Shown here one piece after another: positions 53,366 through 61,111 of a DNA stretch of 64,000 nucleotides. Under the pieces are notes generated by a model that was not told the origin of the DNA, made no database searches, and was given only the letters and a program-made list of their open reading frames with translations. Source of the stretch: an uncultured Eggerthella sp. (GTDB lineage: Bacteria > Actinomycetota > Coriobacteriia > Coriobacteriales > Eggerthellaceae); assembly GCA_900546175.1 (NCBI GenBank), contig URBX01000002.1, positions 220,468 to 284,467 of the forward strand. The letters are read 5' to 3'. Position 1 is the first letter of the stretch, and every line of letters begins with the position of its first letter. Position numbers and translations under genes: made by a program.

Positions 53366-54718
53366 TTACTTCACTTCCTTACTCTCGCTGCCGTCAATAC
53401 TCATATCCTTTGGAAGGACCAGATTTGCAACAACAGCAACAAGGAAAACAACCGCAACGCAATTCGCTGCAAACACATCCTGGAACAAGGTAGGGAAGTT
53501 TACAAAAATTGCCGAAACGCTGGTAAAGCCCAAACCAATAGAAAGGGAAAGCGCTGCAATAACTATATTTCTTTGCGTAAAGCCCGCTTTTCCAATCATT
53601 TGAAAACCTGCAACAATAATATTGCCGAACATCATAATAGTACAGCCGCCCAAAACTGCCGAAGGAAGCGTGCAGAAGAAGGTGCTTATTGCCGGAACGA
53701 AAGCTGCCGCAATCATGATTACTGCACCCGTTGCAATAGCTTTACGGTTTACAACGCCAGTCATGGCAACCAAACCAACATTTTGACTGAACGAAGTGAT
53801 AGGGACACAGCCAAAGAATCCCGAGAGAGCACTGCAGAAACCATCGCACGAAATTGAGCCAGAAAGCTCTTTGTCAGAAACGTCGCGCTTTAAGCCTGAA
53901 TTGCAGAGCGCAGAGGTATCACCAATAGTTTCGGTTGCTGAAACAAGGAAAATAAGAGTCATGGCCAAAATAGCATTTGGTTCAAATACAGGGAAGAATT
54001 CTTCGGAAGTAAATGCGAGAGTTGGAAGCGCAAAAAGCTTCATTGTTTCAAAAGCCGAGAAATCAACAGCGCCCATAATGACTGCCAAAATATAGCCAAT
54101 AATCAGGCCAAATAAAACAGAAAGTTGTTTCCAGATACCTTTAGCGAAAATCTGAAACAACAAACAAGAAACCAGCGCAACAGAGCCAAGAATAAGGTTT
54201 TGCGCGGAACCGAAATCAGCAGATGCAGCATCACCGCCGCCAAAAGAAGTAGCACCTACGCTCAATAACGAAAAACCAATAGCAGTTACCACGCAAGCAG
54301 CCACAATTGGGCTAATAAGCCAGCGCCAATAGCGCGCAAACAAACCAAGAATACCCTCAAGTATGCCACCTACTATTACCGCACCTAATACGGCACCATA
54401 CCCCGAGGTTGCCGCAATGCCACACATAACGGTAAGAAAGGTAAAACTACAGCCCATAACAATTGGTAGTCCTGAGCCAATGCGTCCAAAAAGCGGAAAG
54501 AGCTGAATAAGCGTTCCAATGCCTGCAATAAGAAGTGCTGACTGAATAACCATCGCAGCAGACGCGCCACTCAACCCTGCAACGCCTGCAAGGATGGTAA
54601 CGGGAGCCAGGTTCGCAACAAACATTGCAAGAATGTGCTGCAAACCATATGGAATAGAAGGAATTAGAGGAACATCGCCATCAAGCTTTCGAAGCTCTTC
54701 TTCTTTAAGGTGTTTCAC
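53366..54718 (-). CDS. pbuX: Purine (xanthine-type) permease, NCS2 family
   Basis: A 450-residue nucleobase:cation symporter with about 14 membrane helices. The family landmarks are GLQHILAMFVANLAP near the N-terminus, the conserved SATETIGDTSAL (about residues 260-272) and the following GCVPITSFSQNVGLVAMTGV, equivalent to the NCS2 signature. The adjacent xanthine phosphoribosyltransferase indicates xanthine as substrate. The start is GTG (54718), preceded by AAGGA. It follows xpt by 24 bp. Confidence 0.93.
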   Translation of the reverse strand: MKHLKEEELRKLDGDVPLIPSIPYGLQHILAMFVANLAPVTILAGVAGLSGASAAMVIQSALLIAGIGTLIQLFPLFGRIGSGLPIVMGCSFTFLTVMCGIAATSGYGAVLGAVIVGGILEGILGLFARYWRWLISPIVAACVVTAIGFSLLSVGATSFGGGDAASADFGSAQNLILGSVALVSCLLFQIFAKGIWKQLSVLFGLIIGYILAVIMGAVDFSAFETMKLFALPTLAFTSEEFFPVFEPNAILAMTLIFLVSATETIGDTSALCNSGLKRDVSDKELSGSISCDGFCSALSGFFGCVPITSFSQNVGLVAMTGVVNRKAIATGAVIMIAAAFVPAISTFFCTLPSAVLGGCTIMMFGNIIVAGFQMIGKAGFTQRNIVIAALSLSIGLGFTSVSAIFVNFPTLFQDVFAANCVAVVFLVAVVANLVLPKDMSIDGSESKEVK

Positions 54719-54742
54719 GGTAGTCCTTAATAGTAGGGGCTC

Positions 54743-55324
54743 TTAATGACGAAATACGATTTCGCCTGTGTCTGGATTCATTGATTCAATAATTGCCAGA
54801 CTTTCAACACGATACCCTCTTTCGCGAAGAGCATCACCACCAGGCTGAAAACCTTTTTCGATACCAATGCCAATACCCTCAACAACACAGCCTGCTTCTT
54901 CGCAGATTTCAAGTAAGCCATTCATTGCTGCACCCATAGCCATAAAATCATCAATGATGAGCACATGGTCTTCAGGACTAAACAAACGTTTTTCGGCAAT
55001 AACATCAAACACTTTACCGTGAGTAAAAGATTGAACACGTGTGACGTACTGATCGCCCGTTAAATTAATACTTTTTGCTTTCTTAGCAAACACAACGGGA
55101 CAATTATTGAAATGGCGAGCCGCCATACATGCAATACCAATACCAGATGCTTCAATAGTAAGAATTTTATTGATAGGCCTATCACCAAATAATCGAGCCC
55201 ATTCCTTGCCCATTTCGTCAAGAAGCTCAATGTCCATTTGGTGATTTAAGAAGGAACCAACTTTCAAGACGCCTTCAGACTTAATTTCGCCATCTTTTAT
55301 AATGCGCTCTTCAAGAAGTTTCAT
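54743..55324 (-). CDS. xpt: Xanthine phosphoribosyltransferase
   Basis: A 193-residue type I phosphoribosyltransferase that converts xanthine and PRPP to XMP. The N-terminus (MKLLEERIIKDGEI, then LKVGSFLNHQMD) is typical of Xpt, and the PRPP loop is VLIIDDFMAMGAAM (about residues 124-137), with the family GIGIEKGFQPGG after it. It forms the salvage operon xpt-pbuX as in Bacillus. No purine riboswitch is present; a TATAAT box lies about 45 bp before the ATG. AGGAAGG is the ribosome-binding site. Confidence 0.95.
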   Translation of the reverse strand: MKLLEERIIKDGEIKSEGVLKVGSFLNHQMDIELLDEMGKEWARLFGDRPINKILTIEASGIGIACMAARHFNNCPVVFAKKAKSINLTGDQYVTRVQSFTHGKVFDVIAEKRLFSPEDHVLIIDDFMAMGAAMNGLLEICEEAGCVVEGIGIGIEKGFQPGGDALRERGYRVESLAIIESMNPDTGEIVFRH

Positions 55325-55368
55325 GATGTACCTTCCTAGGGCCTGTTACTTGCAAACAATTTCCTAGA

Positions 55369-55374
55369 ATTATA
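55369..55374 (-). promoter_or_regulatory. Candidate -10 box of xpt-pbuX
   Basis: Perfect TATAAT on the minus strand, 45 bp upstream of the xpt ATG. The short leader leaves no room for a purine aptamer. Confidence 0.5.
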
Positions 55375-55462
55375 CGTCCAAACATCATAATTTTTTGAGA
55401 ACTTGCCGGCTGACTTCGCATTCCAATACTTTTTTAAACAAGCGAAGCCCGCCAGCATGTAT

Positions 55463-55804
55463 TTAGAGTGCCTCTTCGTCTCTTTCATTAGTACGAACTC
55501 GAACAGCTCCTGCAATTTCCCTAATGAAGATCTTGCCGTCACCGAAAGTTGCATCTCCTAAATCTTCAACTACCGCATCGATGATCTGGTCTACGATTGC
55601 GTCTGGCACCACAGTACGCACCGAAAGCTTTGGAAGAAGGTTTACGCCTGGATTATCTTCGCGAGTATACACCTGATGGAATCCGTGTTGATGGCCATAG
55701 CCAAAGCCTTGGGTAATAAAAACACCATTGGAAGTATAGGCTGAAAGAACTCGCTTTAATCGTTCAAGCTTTGTTCCGTTAATAATAAATTCAATTTCCT
55801 TCAT
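55463..55804 (-). CDS. PII-like nitrogen regulatory protein at the end of the ethanolamine-type operon
   Basis: A 113-residue PII (GlnB/GlnK) superfamily protein. The start MKEIEFIINGTKLERLKRVL, the FGYGHQHG strand before the T-loop, LLPKLSVRTVVPD, GDGKIFIREIAGAVRVRTNERDEEAL (B- and C-loops) match PII. The T-loop is altered: the usual uridylylation tyrosine region is replaced by VYTREDNPGVN. It begins 9 bp after the kinase gene. The operon context suggests that it senses ADP/ATP or 2-oxoglutarate to adjust ammonia release from amino alcohols, or acts on the permease; no amtB is present. Confidence 0.85.
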   Translation of the reverse strand: MKEIEFIINGTKLERLKRVLSAYTSNGVFITQGFGYGHQHGFHQVYTREDNPGVNLLPKLSVRTVVPDAIVDQIIDAVVEDLGDATFGDGKIFIREIAGAVRVRTNERDEEAL

Positions 55805-55813
55805 TTCTCTCCC

Positions 55814-56812
55814 CTAACCAAACAAGCGCAAATAACGATGAGCCAGCTCCATTGTTCCTTCAAGATATCCAACCATATAGCCTTGAACAGGAGTAGAGTC
55901 TTGATGAGTGCCCATCCAAGCCATCATCTGTAAACGACGCTGCAAAATAAACGTGTCGATTTCCATAAAATCAGTATCGGTAAAAGGCATTACTTTCTTA
56001 TAGCCCTCAAGCCATGCATTAATTAAATCAGGCGCATCTTCGCGCGTTTCGATTAAGGTAAGAGCGCTGGCTGAGTCGTGAACATGCCAGCCATATCCAA
56101 AGTCGTCAAAGTCAATAACTTTTACCTGGTCACCGTCGATAATAATATTGGTATCACGAAGGTCTGCATGAATAATGCCATAATTCTTTGAAGTCTTGCC
56201 GTAGCGCTCAAGGCGTCGCTTAATAATGGCACAGCAGCGTTCCAAGACCTCCTGGCACTCAGGCGTCATTTCAGGATACTCCCACCAGCGTCCCCAAATA
56301 GCATCAGGACCAAGCATGGTTTCGTAATCCCAATGATTGCGCACAAGCTTATTTGCCCCATTCCAAATTTCGGTTTGCCTGTGAAGATATGCAGTAATTT
56401 CTCCAAGCATACGAAAATGACTTGGCGCAGCAGATAAATCTGTTTCGCTCTCTAACGTAACGCCCGTGAGATACTCAGCCATCATGCAGTAGTAGGTAGT
56501 CCCGTCCTTTTCAACCATCTGGACATATGATCCATCCGAACCAGGCAAAGGATTAGCCACCACCAAAGGCGTATAGTCATTAATTTGGCGAAGCCAGGAA
56601 ATCTCACTGTTGTACTCATCTAGGGTGTGGTACCCAGGGCGGCCCACACGCAAAACACCCAGCTTTTCATCCGTTTCCGGATTACGAACAAGATAGGTCG
56701 CGTTCTCGGAGAATGCAAGGAAGGTTACTTCGTACGTTTCAAATGGCCAACGCGATGCTGCTTCTTCGGCAACTGCTTGAAATAAAGCAGGATCTTCAAA
56801 ATTTGTACCCAT
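55814..56812 (-). CDS. APH-fold kinase, probable amino-alcohol (ethanolamine) kinase
   Basis: A 332-residue protein-kinase-like phosphotransferase of the APH/choline kinase group. The catalytic loop IIHADLRDTNIII (HxDxxxxN) and the metal site VIDFDDFGYG are intact; the N-lobe has LGVLRVGRPGYH with a Lys-equivalent region upstream. Next to a phospho-lyase-like aminotransferase and an ethanolamine permease it most likely phosphorylates ethanolamine or a related amino alcohol; hydroxylysine kinase is the closest alternative. AAAGGATAACG precedes the ATG. It lies 128 bp after the PLP gene; that gap has a GCTTTGG/CCAAAGC hairpin. Confidence 0.8.
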   Translation of the reverse strand: MGTNFEDPALFQAVAEEAASRWPFETYEVTFLAFSENATYLVRNPETDEKLGVLRVGRPGYHTLDEYNSEISWLRQINDYTPLVVANPLPGSDGSYVQMVEKDGTTYYCMMAEYLTGVTLESETDLSAAPSHFRMLGEITAYLHRQTEIWNGANKLVRNHWDYETMLGPDAIWGRWWEYPEMTPECQEVLERCCAIIKRRLERYGKTSKNYGIIHADLRDTNIIIDGDQVKVIDFDDFGYGWHVHDSASALTLIETREDAPDLINAWLEGYKKVMPFTDTDFMEIDTFILQRRLQMMAWMGTHQDSTPVQGYMVGYLEGTMELAHRYLRLFG

Positions 56813-56940
56813 CGTTATCCTTTCAGGTAAAGCTATGAAAAAATCGGCTCGACGCTACCCTCGTGTTATGTCCTGATATCTGGCTTTGGTAGCGCGCTTG
56901 CGGCCAAAGCTTACAAAAAACCTTGGCAGCAAGATTTTTG

Positions 56941-58272
56941 TTATCCCAATTCACTGAGAGATTTTCTAAATGCGGTAAAGAAGAACTCAAGATCGTCATC
57001 ATCAAAAACTAGAGGTGGGCGAATTTTCAATACGTTGCCGTAAGGCCCTGCTAAAGAAACAAGAACACGGTTGTTGCGCATGATTTCGATAAGTTTTACG
57101 GCAGACAGACGATCAGGATTGTTAGTTCCCGGAACAACCACATCAATACCGCAGAACAAACCCGCCACACGAACGTCACCTAATACAGGGAATTCCTTCA
57201 TGATTTCCAAAAGGCCCGCTTCTAGCTTTTCGCCCATCTCTTTTACGTGCGCAAGAATGTTGTTGTCTTTAATAAAAGCGAGAACTGCCTGAGCAGCAGC
57301 CATGGCAACTGGAGCACCCGCAAAGGTATTAAAGTAAGGATAGGTTTGAGCAAACACTTCAAGTATCTCGTGCTTAATTGCCATTGCCGAGCAAGGAATA
57401 CCATTTGCCATAGGCTTACCCATGGTCACAATATCAGGCACAATTTCATGCCTTCCGAAGCCCCAAAATGTTTCGCCTGTTCTGCAAAAACCAGGCTGAA
57501 CCTCATCGGCAATATAAAGGCCGCCTTCCTGGTGAACCAAATCAACAACCGGCTTTAAGAAGCCCGCTTTTCCAGGAATAATACCATCAGAGGAAAAAAT
57601 GCTATCGAAAATTACACCCGCAAACTTAATGTTGTTTTTCTTCATGTCGGCAATTTGGAGAGAAATTTGCTCGCACATCCACGAAGAAATGTCATCAGTG
57701 CCTAATCGGTAGGTGTCAGGACTTGGAATCATGCGCGTAGTAGGAGACATAGGGACATCTTTTCCAATTGAAGGAGATACGCCAGAAACAAGTGCGGTAT
57801 TGCCATGATATGCCTCTGAAGTAACTATTATTCCTTCACCGCCGGTATACATCTGCGCACAACGAATGGCCATATCATTTGCTTCGGAACCAGAACACAT
57901 AAACATAATACGATCAATTTCATCTGGCATAGTAGCAAGAAGGTCTTCTGCGTAATCAAGAATGTTTTCATGCACATAACGCGTATGAGTATTGATTTTG
58001 GTAAGTTGCTCCGAAACAGCTTGCGTAACCTTCGGATTGCTATGGCCCATTGAAGGGATGTTGTTGTACATATCCAAGTACTCAACGCCGTCAGAATCAT
58101 ATAAACGCGCTCCGCGACCTTCTACAAGGTGAAGCGGATTTTGATAAAACAAACGATAGCAAGGTCCTAATACTTTTCTACGAGCAACCAAGTCGTGAAG
58201 TTCTCCTTCAAGAGAATCTAAATTGTCAAAAGAAAAGCTATTTGAATCAAGAATGCCTACGTTTTCGGTCAT
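56941..58272 (-). CDS. Class III PLP enzyme, probable ethanolamine-phosphate phospho-lyase
   Basis: A 443-residue fold-type I PLP protein. The phosphate-cup GSEAND (about residue 127), HGNTALV, the cofactor Asp in IADEVQPGF and the PLP lysine in DIVTMGKPMANG (about residue 285) are present. It aligns in my memory best with the AGXT2L1/ETNPPL subgroup: RRKVLGPCYRLFY near the start, TRYVHENILDYAEDL, SPDTYR, and VLVSLAGPYGNVLKIRPP at the end. ETNPPL cleaves O-phosphoethanolamine to acetaldehyde, ammonia and phosphate. Ordinary omega-aminotransferase activity cannot be excluded. Flanked by a kinase and a permease of the same presumed pathway. AAGGAAAAC precedes the ATG. Confidence 0.8.
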   Translation of the reverse strand: MTENVGILDSNSFSFDNLDSLEGELHDLVARRKVLGPCYRLFYQNPLHLVEGRGARLYDSDGVEYLDMYNNIPSMGHSNPKVTQAVSEQLTKINTHTRYVHENILDYAEDLLATMPDEIDRIMFMCSGSEANDMAIRCAQMYTGGEGIIVTSEAYHGNTALVSGVSPSIGKDVPMSPTTRMIPSPDTYRLGTDDISSWMCEQISLQIADMKKNNIKFAGVIFDSIFSSDGIIPGKAGFLKPVVDLVHQEGGLYIADEVQPGFCRTGETFWGFGRHEIVPDIVTMGKPMANGIPCSAMAIKHEILEVFAQTYPYFNTFAGAPVAMAAAQAVLAFIKDNNILAHVKEMGEKLEAGLLEIMKEFPVLGDVRVAGLFCGIDVVVPGTNNPDRLSAVKLIEIMRNNRVLVSLAGPYGNVLKIRPPLVFDDDDLEFFFTAFRKSLSELG

Positions 58273-58303
58273 TATTGTTTTCCTTCCCAGTTTGGTTCCA
58301 TTG

Positions 58304-59167
58304 TTACCAAAGGTTTTCGATTATGGGTTCTTGGCCCTCTCTCAATCCACCCTCGAAAAAAGCAGGATTTATTTCATCAAAGCTCTTAATCGCAAGCGTG
58401 GCATTTGTTTTGAGCTCGGAAAAAGATCCCGCAATATCAGAATCGTAGATGCCAATAGTGTTAAATCCTTCATTCGAAAAGACCTTAATGGAATAGACTG
58501 AATCCTCTACTCCCCAGACCCCTTTTCGTTTGCTGTTCGAAACAGGTTTGATTTCGTGCTTTATTTCGCTTTCGTGCTTTATTTCGCTTTCGTGCTTTAT
58601 CGAGAAAAGCCCTTCTTTTCCCCGATAAAGCCCCTTATTTTCACAACAGGACTTCTCTTTTTCACAACATTCACTAGGACTTTCTTCCTCAATTCCTAAA
58701 AGCAAATATGCTTTTTCGATTACCTCGGGATTGCGTTTCGAGGTATTCATATCGGAAGCAGAGACTATAGCTTTAAAAAACTGGAAAAGCCCGGTTGATT
58801 TAAGGCCAATTTCGATGATCGAAGAAGGGCTTGAAGAGGCAACTACCATGGGAATATCCCTTTTAGCTGCTTCTCTCAAGAAGCTTGCAACACCTGGTTT
58901 AAGAGTAGATGACACATAGAAGCGCGTCAGAATTGAAAGGGTTTCTTTATACAGATCCTCATAAGAAGACCCCAACCCGCCAACCTCATGAAAAAAAGAA
59001 ACGGTCTGATTTAAGGTGTTTGCATTTAGCTCCTCCTGAAGGGCTGGGGTTAAAGGGATTCCAGCCCTTCGAGCAAGCTCCTTCTCCATTGAATGCCAAG
59101 CAGGCATCGAATTGAGAATAGTGCCGTCGCAATCGAAAATAAGTCCTTTTACTTCTGTCTGGTTCAT
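58304..59167 (-). CDS. HAD-superfamily hydrolase with a repeat-bearing insertion
   Basis: A 287-residue HAD protein of the beta-phosphoglucomutase/phosphonatase-like subgroup. Motif I is FDCDGT (nucleophile Asp12), with a helical cap (about 18-85), motif II VVASSSP (about 108-114) and a Lys in TSKRNPE (about 142-148). Between LLLGIE and GVEDSVYSIK (motif IV) residues 161-215 are an insertion rich in Cys, Glu and Lys, with KHESEI repeated. It sits in the operon between the permease and the PLP gene and could remove phosphate from a pathway intermediate. It has a weak ribosome-binding site. Confidence 0.78.
   Translation of the reverse strand: MNQTEVKGLIFDCDGTILNSMPAWHSMEKELARRAGIPLTPALQEELNANTLNQTVSFFHEVGGLGSSYEDLYKETLSILTRFYVSSTLKPGVASFLREAAKRDIPMVVASSSPSSIIEIGLKSTGLFQFFKAIVSASDMNTSKRNPEVIEKAYLLLGIEEESPSECCEKEKSCCENKGLYRGKEGLFSIKHESEIKHESEIKHEIKPVSNSKRKGVWGVEDSVYSIKVFSNEGFNTIGIYDSDIAGSFSELKTNATLAIKSFDEINPAFFEGGLREGQEPIIENLW
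58552..58602. repeat. 18-bp tandem repeat inside the HAD gene (2.8 copies)
   Basis: The unit TTTCGTGCTTTATTTCGC occurs at 58552 and 58570 exactly, and partly at 58588. It encodes the KHESEI repeats of the insertion and keeps the reading frame. Confidence 0.85.
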
Positions 59168-59234
59168 AGTGTTTTCTTAGTTTGGTTTGTTTACTTGCTC
59201 CGAGTTTTTGTTTGGTTTAATTTGTTTGCCCAGT

Positions 59235-59316
59235 TCAGAGCGTTTATTTTGCTCAAACCGCTATCTCAGCTCAGAGCGTTTTCTTACTCAGAGTGTTTGC
59301 TTAGTTCAGGTCGCTC
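59235..59316. repeat. Degenerate 17-18-bp tandem repeat at the permease 3' end
   Basis: Units of the form TCAGAGCGTTT start at 59235, 59253 (weak), 59271, 59288 and 59306. The last lies in the final codons of the permease, so the array begins inside the coding region and runs into the gap. Confidence 0.6.
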
Positions 59317-60743
59317 TCAGCTGCAGAAAGAGCCGCAAATTCTTCTTCAGGAGCGTTTCCAACCAGGTGCTTACGAGAATAAAGAGCAAAGTACGCCATA
59401 AGACCAAGGAGAACCGCGCAAGTACATCCTGCCGCAAACACATCAACAACAAAGGTTGAATAAATTGCGAAGAGGGAAAGCAAGAAGGAAATTGTGGTTA
59501 GAACAATACCGCCTGGGCACTTAAAGCCACGTTCCATTTCTGGATGCTTCTTAGAAAGAATAATGTGAGAAAGGTTCATCATTGCGTAAGAAACACATGC
59601 TGCAAATACAGCCATATTGAGCAAGATAGTGCCGTCCTGTACTACGGTTGCCAAAATAAAAGCAATGCAACCACCCAAAAGAAGCGCAACATAAGGAGTC
59701 TTGCGGGAACCTGTTACTGAAAGAAACTTAGGCAAGTAACCTGCACGAGAAAGAGCAAACATCTGACGAGAGCCACTGAAAATAGTAGCGAAGAAGGATG
59801 CAATCAAACCAGCAAGACCAACATAGTTTACAAACATGGCGATGTTGTACTCACCAACTGCATTAAGAGCATCCACCAAAGGAGCAGGTGCGTTACCTGC
59901 AAGATCGGCACCAGCACCACCTGCAGTAAGAAGCACTACCAAAATACCGAAAACAGCTAATACAGCAAATGCGCTAATAATTCCACGAGGCATATCCTTC
60001 TTAGGGTCAGTAGATTCCTCAGCTGCCAAAGGCACACCTTCAATTGCCAAGAAAAGCCACATACCAAAAGGAAGAGCTGCTACTACGCCCATCAGTCCAT
60101 TCGGAAACAGCTCTGTTCCGCCAGGAGCAGGAGTGATGTTAAAGAGGTTAGAAACCTCAAAATGAGGAACCATGCCTACAAAGAAAGCAACAAGACCGAC
60201 CACTGCAACAGCAGTAATACCAAAAACAACGTGGAGTGCTTCGCCAACACCAACCAAATGAACTCCCACGAACAATACAAAGAAGAAGCCGATGATTAAT
60301 GCGGTTGGCACATCGGCAAACAAGCCAAGTTCGTGAACATAGGCCGCAATAAAAGTTGAAATAGCAGCAGGGCAAATGGTGTACTCAATCAGAATAGCGA
60401 AACCGGTAAGAGCACCTCCGACGCGACCCATTGCCTTACGAGCAAAACCATATCCTGCACCAGCGGTTGGCATTGCTGAAGACATCTCGGCAATACCTAA
60501 AACCATAAACAAATACATGGCACCCATAACAACGAAGGCAATAACCATACCAAGCCAGCCACCATTGGCGATACCAAAATTCCAACCTGAAAAGTCACCT
60601 GAAATAACATACGCAATGCCCAAGCTCATAAGCATTACCCAACTTACTGAGCCTTTCTTTAGTGATCTCTTTTCGAAGTATTCGCTGGATTCGGCAACTC
60701 CGGTCATTCCGCCTTCCAGAGTTGCACTAGTAGAAGGAGCCAT
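59301..60743 (-). CDS. eat: Ethanolamine permease (APC superfamily, Eat type)
   Basis: A 480-residue transporter with 12 membrane helices. The start of the membrane part, SWVMLMSLGIAYVISGDFSG then WNFGIANGG, followed by MYLFMVLGIAEMSSAMPTAG and AGYGFARKAMG, is characteristic of Eat-type ethanolamine permeases; IEGVPLAAEESTDPKKDMPRG is the typical APC inner loop. It leads the minus-strand operon and is expected to import ethanolamine by proton symport. I chose the ATG at 60743, ten bases after AAAGGAAG; an ATG at 60764 with a poor ribosome-binding site is possible. The leader carries the dual-hexaloop element. Confidence 0.88.
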   Translation of the reverse strand: MAPSTSATLEGGMTGVAESSEYFEKRSLKKGSVSWVMLMSLGIAYVISGDFSGWNFGIANGGWLGMVIAFVVMGAMYLFMVLGIAEMSSAMPTAGAGYGFARKAMGRVGGALTGFAILIEYTICPAAISTFIAAYVHELGLFADVPTALIIGFFFVLFVGVHLVGVGEALHVVFGITAVAVVGLVAFFVGMVPHFEVSNLFNITPAPGGTELFPNGLMGVVAALPFGMWLFLAIEGVPLAAEESTDPKKDMPRGIISAFAVLAVFGILVVLLTAGGAGADLAGNAPAPLVDALNAVGEYNIAMFVNYVGLAGLIASFFATIFSGSRQMFALSRAGYLPKFLSVTGSRKTPYVALLLGGCIAFILATVVQDGTILLNMAVFAACVSYAMMNLSHIILSKKHPEMERGFKCPGGIVLTTISFLLSLFAIYSTFVVDVFAAGCTCAVLLGLMAYFALYSRKHLVGNAPEEEFAALSAAESDLN

Positions 60744-60764
60744 ACGACGTTCACTTCCTTTCAT
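60744..60764 (-). promoter_or_regulatory. Shine-Dalgarno of the permease gene, sequestrable
   Basis: AAAGGAAG (60754-60761) lies ten bases before the ATG. GGAAGTGAA (60750-60758) can pair over nine positions (two G-U) with TTTGCTTCC at 60825-60833, whose first five bases belong to the second leader hairpin. Confidence 0.5.
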
Positions 60765-60828
60765 CTTTACTTGACCCTGGTCACGCTGTGACCACCGAGT
60801 TAAAGCGGGTCATTTTACTAATACGGAA

Positions 60829-60895
60829 GCAAATTCGTCGTTGAATTCGCGATGCTTTCCCTAACCAACAGGAAAACAAACTCATCTTTGAGTTT
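60829..60895 (-). promoter_or_regulatory. Dual-hexaloop ANTAR-binding element in the permease leader
   Basis: Hairpin 1: AAACTC, loop AAAGAT, GAGTTT (60895-60878). Hairpin 2: GCGAATTC, loop AACGAC, GAATTTGC (60850-60829, 8 bp with one G-U). Both loops are exactly six bases with A at position 1 and G at position 4, the signature recognised by ANTAR proteins such as EutV. The linker is 27 nt. The ANTAR regulator gene is in the divergent unit. Confidence 0.72.
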
Positions 60896-60903
60896 TAACG
60901 GCG

Positions 60904-60933
60904 CTTATACTATCACCGAATTAAATTCCTCAA
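60904..60933 (-). promoter_or_regulatory. Candidate promoter of the permease operon
   Basis: Minus-strand TTGAGG (60928-60933) and TATAAG (60904-60909), 18-bp spacer. Transcription would start near 60897, just before the first leader hairpin. Confidence 0.5.
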
Positions 60934-61069
60934 AAGAGGGAGTAAGTAGTGTTTTACCCTAAAGTAACTATCAGGAAAAATGGTTGAAATAATCCCAGGT
61001 CAGAGGCTTTTTTCTACAATTCTATGATTTATTAATTTGAAATATTTCTGCAATATGCAATACATACAT

Positions 61070-61106
61070 CCCCTCTATTTTATATAGAAAAGACCTAAAA
61101 GAGGGG
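61070..61106 (+). promoter_or_regulatory. Stem covering the Shine-Dalgarno of the kinase gene
   Basis: CCCCTCT (61070-61076) pairs with AGAGGGG (61100-61106), and the latter contains the GAGGGG ribosome-binding site. The loop has an inner TCTAT/ATAGA stem. This could hold back translation of the kinase-regulator pair. Confidence 0.45.
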
Positions 61107-61111
61107 TACTC

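Noticed and set aside
55325..55462. Purine riboswitch upstream of xpt
   Set aside because: The TATAAT box leaves about 40 nt of leader, and no purine-aptamer core is present.
56883..56910. Hairpin between the PLP and kinase genes as a terminator
   Set aside because: The 7-bp stem has a 14-base loop and no T run on the minus strand; more likely a processing site or chance.
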